Assembly (NCBI GenBank): GCA_015491935.1
Contig: WGGB01000201.1
Location: forward strand, 1-37,121
Source: Alteromonadaceae bacterium
GTDB lineage: Bacteria; Pseudomonadota; Gammaproteobacteria; Enterobacterales; Alteromonadaceae
DNA: 37,121 nt
Direction of reading: 5' to 3'
The notes beneath the pieces are model-generated. The model saw nothing but the letters and a program-made list of their open reading frames with translations, was not told the DNA's origin and did not search any database. Within the stretch, counting starts at the first letter, position 1. Each line of letters starts with the position of its first letter. The translations under genes were made by a program, and so were the position numbers. This document shows, piece after piece, positions 33,523-37,121 of the stretch.

Positions 33523-34551
33523 GTGGAAAAACAATTGCCGCAGATAATAACCCAAATAAATAAAAATTTGCACACTTGTTGGCAAAAAGAATTAGCCAAT
33601 GTAGTAACAGATCCTAAACAGTTGCTTACTATGCTAAAAATAGATGCCAATGCTTATCAACAACACTTTAGCGCAAGGCGGTTATTTCCAGTGCGTGCGC
33701 CTCTACCTTTTATAAGTCGTATGCGCCAAGGTGACTTTAATGATCCCCTATTAAAACAAGTAATGCCATTAACCGATGAATTTATTAACGTTGATGGCTT
33801 TAGTCAGGATCCTCTTGCTGAGCACGATACCGTAGCCACAGGTTTACTGCATAAATATAAGCACCGTGTGTTAATGATTGTAAAAGCAGGTTGTGCAATA
33901 AATTGTCGTTATTGCTTTCGTCGACACTTTCCTTATCAAGATAACAGTCCAAACAAAGTCCGTTGGCAAGAAGCACTAACCTATATAAGCAAGCATGATG
34001 AAATAAATGAGGTTATCTTTAGTGGCGGCGATCCTTTAATGGCGAGTGATGAACATTTAGCATGGCTAATCAATCAGCTTGAACAAATACCTCATCTTAA
34101 GCGCTTACGCATTCATAGTCGTTTACCTGTGGTTATTCCTCAGCGAATCAACCATTCGTTTGTTGCAATGCTAAAAAATAGTCGTTTAAAAGCCACTATG
34201 GTGCTACATATAAATCATGGTAATGAAATTGATGAGGATTTTAGTACAGCTTTAGAACCATTACGTAAAGCTCGTATCCCATTATTTAATCAAAGTGTCT
34301 TATTAAAAGGTATAAATGATAGTGTGGACATACTCGCTAACTTAAGTGAAAAAAGTTTTGATCATGGTATTCAGCCTTATTACCTACATTTACTTGATAA
34401 AGTACAAGGCGCAGCGCATTTTAATGTTGATGAACAAAGCGCTATTGCTTTATATAAAGCATTAATGGCAGAACTGCCTGGTTTCTTATTACCTAAAATG
34501 GTAATAGAAATTGCAGGTGAAGCGAATAAAACACCTATTTCTCTTGATTAG
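33523..34551 (+). CDS. epmB: EF-P beta-lysylation protein EpmB (lysine 2,3-aminomutase)
   Basis: A radical-SAM, PLP-dependent aminomutase that converts L-lysine to (R)-beta-lysine for attachment to EF-P. The 342 residues equal the E. coli length. The radical-SAM cluster motif is CAINCRYC (C124, C128, C131). Other conserved parts are EVIFSGGDPL and the PLP-site region MVIEIAGEANK. The start is a GTG at 33523 with only a weak AAGAA before it. The head-to-head arrangement with efp supports the assignment. Confidence 0.96.
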   Translation: MEKQLPQIITQINKNLHTCWQKELANVVTDPKQLLTMLKIDANAYQQHFSARRLFPVRAPLPFISRMRQGDFNDPLLKQVMPLTDEFINVDGFSQDPLAEHDTVATGLLHKYKHRVLMIVKAGCAINCRYCFRRHFPYQDNSPNKVRWQEALTYISKHDEINEVIFSGGDPLMASDEHLAWLINQLEQIPHLKRLRIHSRLPVVIPQRINHSFVAMLKNSRLKATMVLHINHGNEIDEDFSTALEPLRKARIPLFNQSVLLKGINDSVDILANLSEKSFDHGIQPYYLHLLDKVQGAAHFNVDEQSAIALYKALMAELPGFLLPKMVIEIAGEANKTPISLD

Positions 34552-34602
34552 CTTATCTGGCATAATAGCTTCGATTTTATTTATATATACTTAAAAAGAA
34601 CT

Positions 34603-34917
34603 ATGCCTGAAAAAATTAACCAACAACTTATCGATAATATTTCACAAATATTAAAACGTTCATTAGCAGCCGATGCTACTTTGTCTGACTTACGCAGCAA
34701 AGATAAAGCCAAATTTAAGGCTATTTTTGCAAAAGACGCAGGTTTTAATTGCACTGCCGACACTTTTCAACCTTATGTTGAAGAAGTCGCAGACGATTTA
34801 ATTTCTTGGCAGGGTACGCAAGACAAAGAACTATTAATTGCTTTAGTGAAAAAAATTGAACAACTATTTAAAGTATTGACTAATTTTGAACAAAGTAACT
34901 CTATAACTGTGCATTAA
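34603..34917 (+). CDS. Small conserved-looking protein of unknown function
   Basis: A 104-residue soluble protein starting at the ATG at 34603, 51 bases after epmB and possibly cotranscribed. It is Lys/Asp/Ala-rich and mostly helical, with the segment TLSDLRSKDKAKFKAIFAKD and a C-terminal amphipathic helix (ELLIALVKKIEQLFKVL). It has no signal peptide, membrane segment or metal motif. I do not recognise the family. A competing antisense reading frame exists, but this one has better codon character and context. Confidence 0.65.
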   Translation: MPEKINQQLIDNISQILKRSLAADATLSDLRSKDKAKFKAIFAKDAGFNCTADTFQPYVEEVADDLISWQGTQDKELLIALVKKIEQLFKVLTNFEQSNSITVH

Positions 34918-34945
34918 CAATTGTAAAAAGTTAAAATTATGTTTT

Positions 34946-35012
34946 ATCCACGCACCATCTGAAGATACGTGGATAGTTGTAAGAGCGTCACCCCACAGTA
35001 TTTTCTGTGGGG
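34946..35012. repeat. Two adjacent intergenic hairpins
   Basis: ATCCACG (34946-34952) and CGTGGAT (34968-34974) enclose ATCT-GA-AGAT. Fifteen bases on, CCCCACAG (34991-34998) and CTGTGGGG (35005-35012) form a perfect 8-pair stem. Neither is followed by a T tract on either strand, so they are not obvious rho-independent terminators. Confidence 0.55.
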
Positions 35013-35115
35013 ATCTAAGTAAAAAACAAGAAAGCTTGGATTAATTAAAAAGATAATTTATCGAAAATTATAATAAATTGCCTTCTGATAATACACTTAG
35101 CCAAAAAAATAGAGT

Positions 35116-36768
35116 TTATGATACTTTAAATTGGCTAATTAAATCATTTAATTCCATTGCTAACTGCTCTAATTCTTGACTTGCTTCTTTGTTTTTATCT
35201 GAGTGTTGGGAGGTTATATTAGTTAATTGATTAATACTAGATATAGTCTGTTTCATATCCCTTGCTGATTCTGACTGTTGTTGAGTAATATCGTTAATTT
35301 CAGCATTAACTTGTGTAATTTCATTAATACTAGAATTAATACTATTAATAGCTTTATAAGTTTTTTCAGCTGATTTTACTACCTCAAGTGTTTGAGTTCT
35401 GTTAGCTTCCATAACTTGCACCGCAGAAGAAGAACCTGACTGTAATCGCTCAACCATTGTTTGAATTTCAGCAGTAGACTCTTGTGTTCTACTTGCCAAG
35501 GTTCTTACTTCATCAGCAACAACTGCAAAACCACGACCTTGTTCTCCAGCCCTTGCAGCCTCAATCGCCGCATTCAAGGCCAATAAATTTGTTTGTTCTG
35601 CTATACTCTTGATCACATCCATCACTCCGCCAATAGCATCAGTATCTTGTTCTAAAGCATGAATCATTTCAGAAGCTGAAGCCGCATCAGTGTCTAGTTT
35701 GTTAATAGTTTCTTTTGTCTGTTCTACTGCATTTAACGCTGCATTAGCCTCTGATGTAGTACGATTTACGGCTTTATTAGCGCGCTCAGTATTGTTTACA
35801 ATAGAATATACGGTGTTATCTAAAATGTTCATAACATCTGTAATATGGCTAACAGCACTTTGCTGTTGACCAATATTCTCTGAAGCACTTTCTGTAGTAG
35901 TAATTAAGCTTGATGATGAATCAGAAAGTTGAACAATTGCCTGCCTGACTTGCAATAAAATTGATTGAAATTTTTCAAGCATACGATCAAATGCTTGTGC
36001 TACCTCAGATAGCTCATCATGAGCTTCTAATAGAATTCTTTTATGAATGTCTGAATTTTTCTCAATATATACAATGTTTTCTTTCAAATATTGTAATGGT
36101 TTTGAAATACTCCGAGTTAATATTAAAGTAAAAAAAACAGTTACAATCAAGGAGACAAACATAAATATTGAGCTAAAAAATCTTGTTTGTGAAATATTTT
36201 TTTCTGTGCTTTTGGTTATGTCTATTTTAAATTTATTTTCTATTTTAATAAGTTTTTTAAAGCTAGACCTAGCTTTATTTGCCAATGGACTTGCCGTTGC
36301 GTGATAGTCTGCCCACGCCTCATTTCTAATTTGTTGCGAACGTTCTGTTTTAGATAGATCATCCATGCGACGTAAACCGTCATTCAAAAAAGCCATAGTG
36401 TCTTTTTCTGAATCACTAATCACCGATAACAATTGATTTTTTTCAGCTGTCTTTAATAAATTACTTGAAGATTTTAAGTGTGAAAAATGTTGTTTAATAT
36501 CATTAATACGTTGTGTTAGTTTATTGTAGTTTTTTTCAAAGTTATCACCTAACATAATACTGCGCATTAACCGTGAGCAATAATTCATATCACGACTAAT
36601 TTGCAAAATATTTACTTCACCTTGAACAACTGCTTCCTTATATAATTCAAAACTCGTTTTGATATTTGATAACTGTAATGTTTGCCACACAGTTAAAAAG
36701 GTACCCGATACAATAACCAAAAAAATTAATACATATAATCTTGTTTTAATGGTGATATTTCTTAGCAT
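35116..36768 (-). CDS. Methyl-accepting chemotaxis protein
   Basis: A transmembrane chemoreceptor of 550 residues. Membrane helix 1 (about 9-30) is followed by a periplasmic four-helix-bundle-type sensor (about 31-190), helix 2 (about 193-215), a HAMP domain (about 216-270) and the cytoplasmic signalling hairpin, whose tip begins at residue 390 with [20 protein letters not shown] and [12 protein letters not shown] for CheA/CheW contact. There is no C-terminal CheR-docking pentapeptide. AAAGGAATAATA precedes the ATG. The ligand is unknown and no che genes are adjacent. Confidence 0.93.
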   Translation of the reverse strand: MLRNITIKTRLYVLIFLVIVSGTFLTVWQTLQLSNIKTSFELYKEAVVQGEVNILQISRDMNYCSRLMRSIMLGDNFEKNYNKLTQRINDIKQHFSHLKSSSNLLKTAEKNQLLSVISDSEKDTMAFLNDGLRRMDDLSKTERSQQIRNEAWADYHATASPLANKARSSFKKLIKIENKFKIDITKSTEKNISQTRFFSSIFMFVSLIVTVFFTLILTRSISKPLQYLKENIVYIEKNSDIHKRILLEAHDELSEVAQAFDRMLEKFQSILLQVRQAIVQLSDSSSSLITTTESASENIGQQQSAVSHITDVMNILDNTVYSIVNNTERANKAVNRTTSEANAALNAVEQTKETINKLDTDAASASEMIHALEQDTDAIGGVMDVIKSIAEQTNLLALNAAIEAARAGEQGRGFAVVADEVRTLASRTQESTAEIQTMVERLQSGSSSAVQVMEANRTQTLEVVKSAEKTYKAINSINSSINEITQVNAEINDITQQQSESARDMKQTISSINQLTNITSQHSDKNKEASQELEQLAMELNDLISQFKVS

Positions 36769-36947
36769 TATTATTCCTTTACTGATTAAAAGACAATTTT
36801 TAATTTAATGAATAATTATAGTCTAATAAAATTATTTACGCATAATAAAACCTAAATATTGTCAATACGTACAAATAAAAACAGCTAATTACAATGATTA
36901 TTTTTAGATCGAGTTTTTTATAAAATAAAGTATTTTTACTATTTATG

Positions 36948-36976
36948 TGTTCGTTTAATTTATAAAATGATATACT
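36948..36976 (+). promoter_or_regulatory. Candidate promoter of the EF-G paralogue
   Basis: TATACT (36971-36976), followed by CGCGCGC, with a poor -35 TGTTCG 17 bases upstream, about 50 bases before the start codon. Confidence 0.4.
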
Positions 36977-37026
36977 CGCGCGCAAAATTTTTATAAATTG
37001 ATTTACACAAACAGAGAAACCACAAA

Positions 37027-37121
37027 ATGGCAGATTTAGCTAAATACAGAAACATTGGTATTTTCGCGCACGTTGATGCGGGTAAAACCACCACTACAGA
37101 GCGTATCTTAAAACTTACAGG
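37027..37121 (+). CDS. fusA2: Elongation factor G, second-type paralogue (5' end only)
   Basis: Only the first 31 or so codons are present; the gene runs off the right edge. The sequence begins [20 protein letters not shown], continuing [12 protein letters not shown], which is the EF-G G1 P-loop (AHVDAGKT). The start [13 protein letters not shown] matches the second EF-G of marine gammaproteobacteria rather than the str-operon FusA, and no rpsL/rpsG/tuf lies upstream. Whether it acts in translocation or ribosome recycling is unknown here. Confidence 0.85.
   Translation, partial: MADLAKYRNIGIFAHVDAGKTTTTERILKLT

Noticed and set aside
34581-34763. Minus-strand frame opposite the small gene after epmB
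   Set aside because: No ribosome site or context; the plus-strand frame continues the epmB transcript and is longer.
1-37121. Prophage, CRISPR array, insertion sequence, rRNA or tRNA genes
   Set aside because: I looked for integrases, transposases, regularly spaced repeats, tRNA T-arm motifs and rRNA cores and found none.

Overview
The window looks like chromosomal DNA of an AT-rich marine gammaproteobacterium, most likely an Alteromonadales member near Colwellia or Thalassotalea. This rests on block order (petAB / rpsI-rplM / zapE-zapG-degQ-degS), on protein resemblance (EF-P with its EpmB modifier, a second EF-G, RsmC, MSHA-like pilin) and on base composition. The taxon is inferred, not shown. 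I see no rRNA, tRNA, CRISPR array, phage gene or transposase.

Layout. (1) 1-3175, minus strand: the bc1-complex genes petA and petB (petB runs off the left edge) behind a candidate Fur box, then rplM-rpsI with a structured leader. (2) 3436-10051: a heavy-metal-type RND efflux operon (outer-membrane factor, adaptor, CusA/CzcA-like pump, DUF3240 protein) and a divergent membrane-anchored LuxR-type regulator. It sits between rplM and zapE, which are neighbours in E. coli, so it looks like an accessory insertion. (3) 10133-16000: zapE, zapG, the periplasmic proteases degQ and degS, a TerB-like protein and a CvfB-like S1 protein. (4) 16014-21345, minus strand: a lysine-riboswitch-controlled operon dapA-dapD-lysA-like-M14 deacylase, followed by an orphan solute-binding protein. 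(5) 21513-30005: rsmC, a REP-like palindrome, a two-gene RND pump, prpE and hpf. (6) 30198-37121: a lone MSHA-like pilin with Ca-loop motifs, an unrecognised polytopic membrane protein, divergent efp/epmB, a small unknown protein, a chemoreceptor and the start of an EF-G paralogue.

The most interesting unit is the riboswitch operon. The RNA has an almost textbook lysine aptamer. The 3' strand of its P1 helix can pair alternatively with the 5' arm of a downstream terminator-like hairpin, giving a readable transcriptional OFF switch. The operon encodes early (DapA, DapD) and late (LysA-like) steps of the succinylase diaminopimelate/lysine route. In place of dapE it carries an AstE/aspartoacylase-type zinc deacylase, so that enzyme is a candidate N-succinyl-diaminopimelate desuccinylase. 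The LysA-like enzyme has unusual active-site motifs, so a product other than lysine is also possible.

The window therefore mixes ordinary core genes (respiration, ribosome, envelope proteolysis, translation factors) with two accessory units: the metal-type efflux operon with its tethered regulator, and the lysine-controlled operon.
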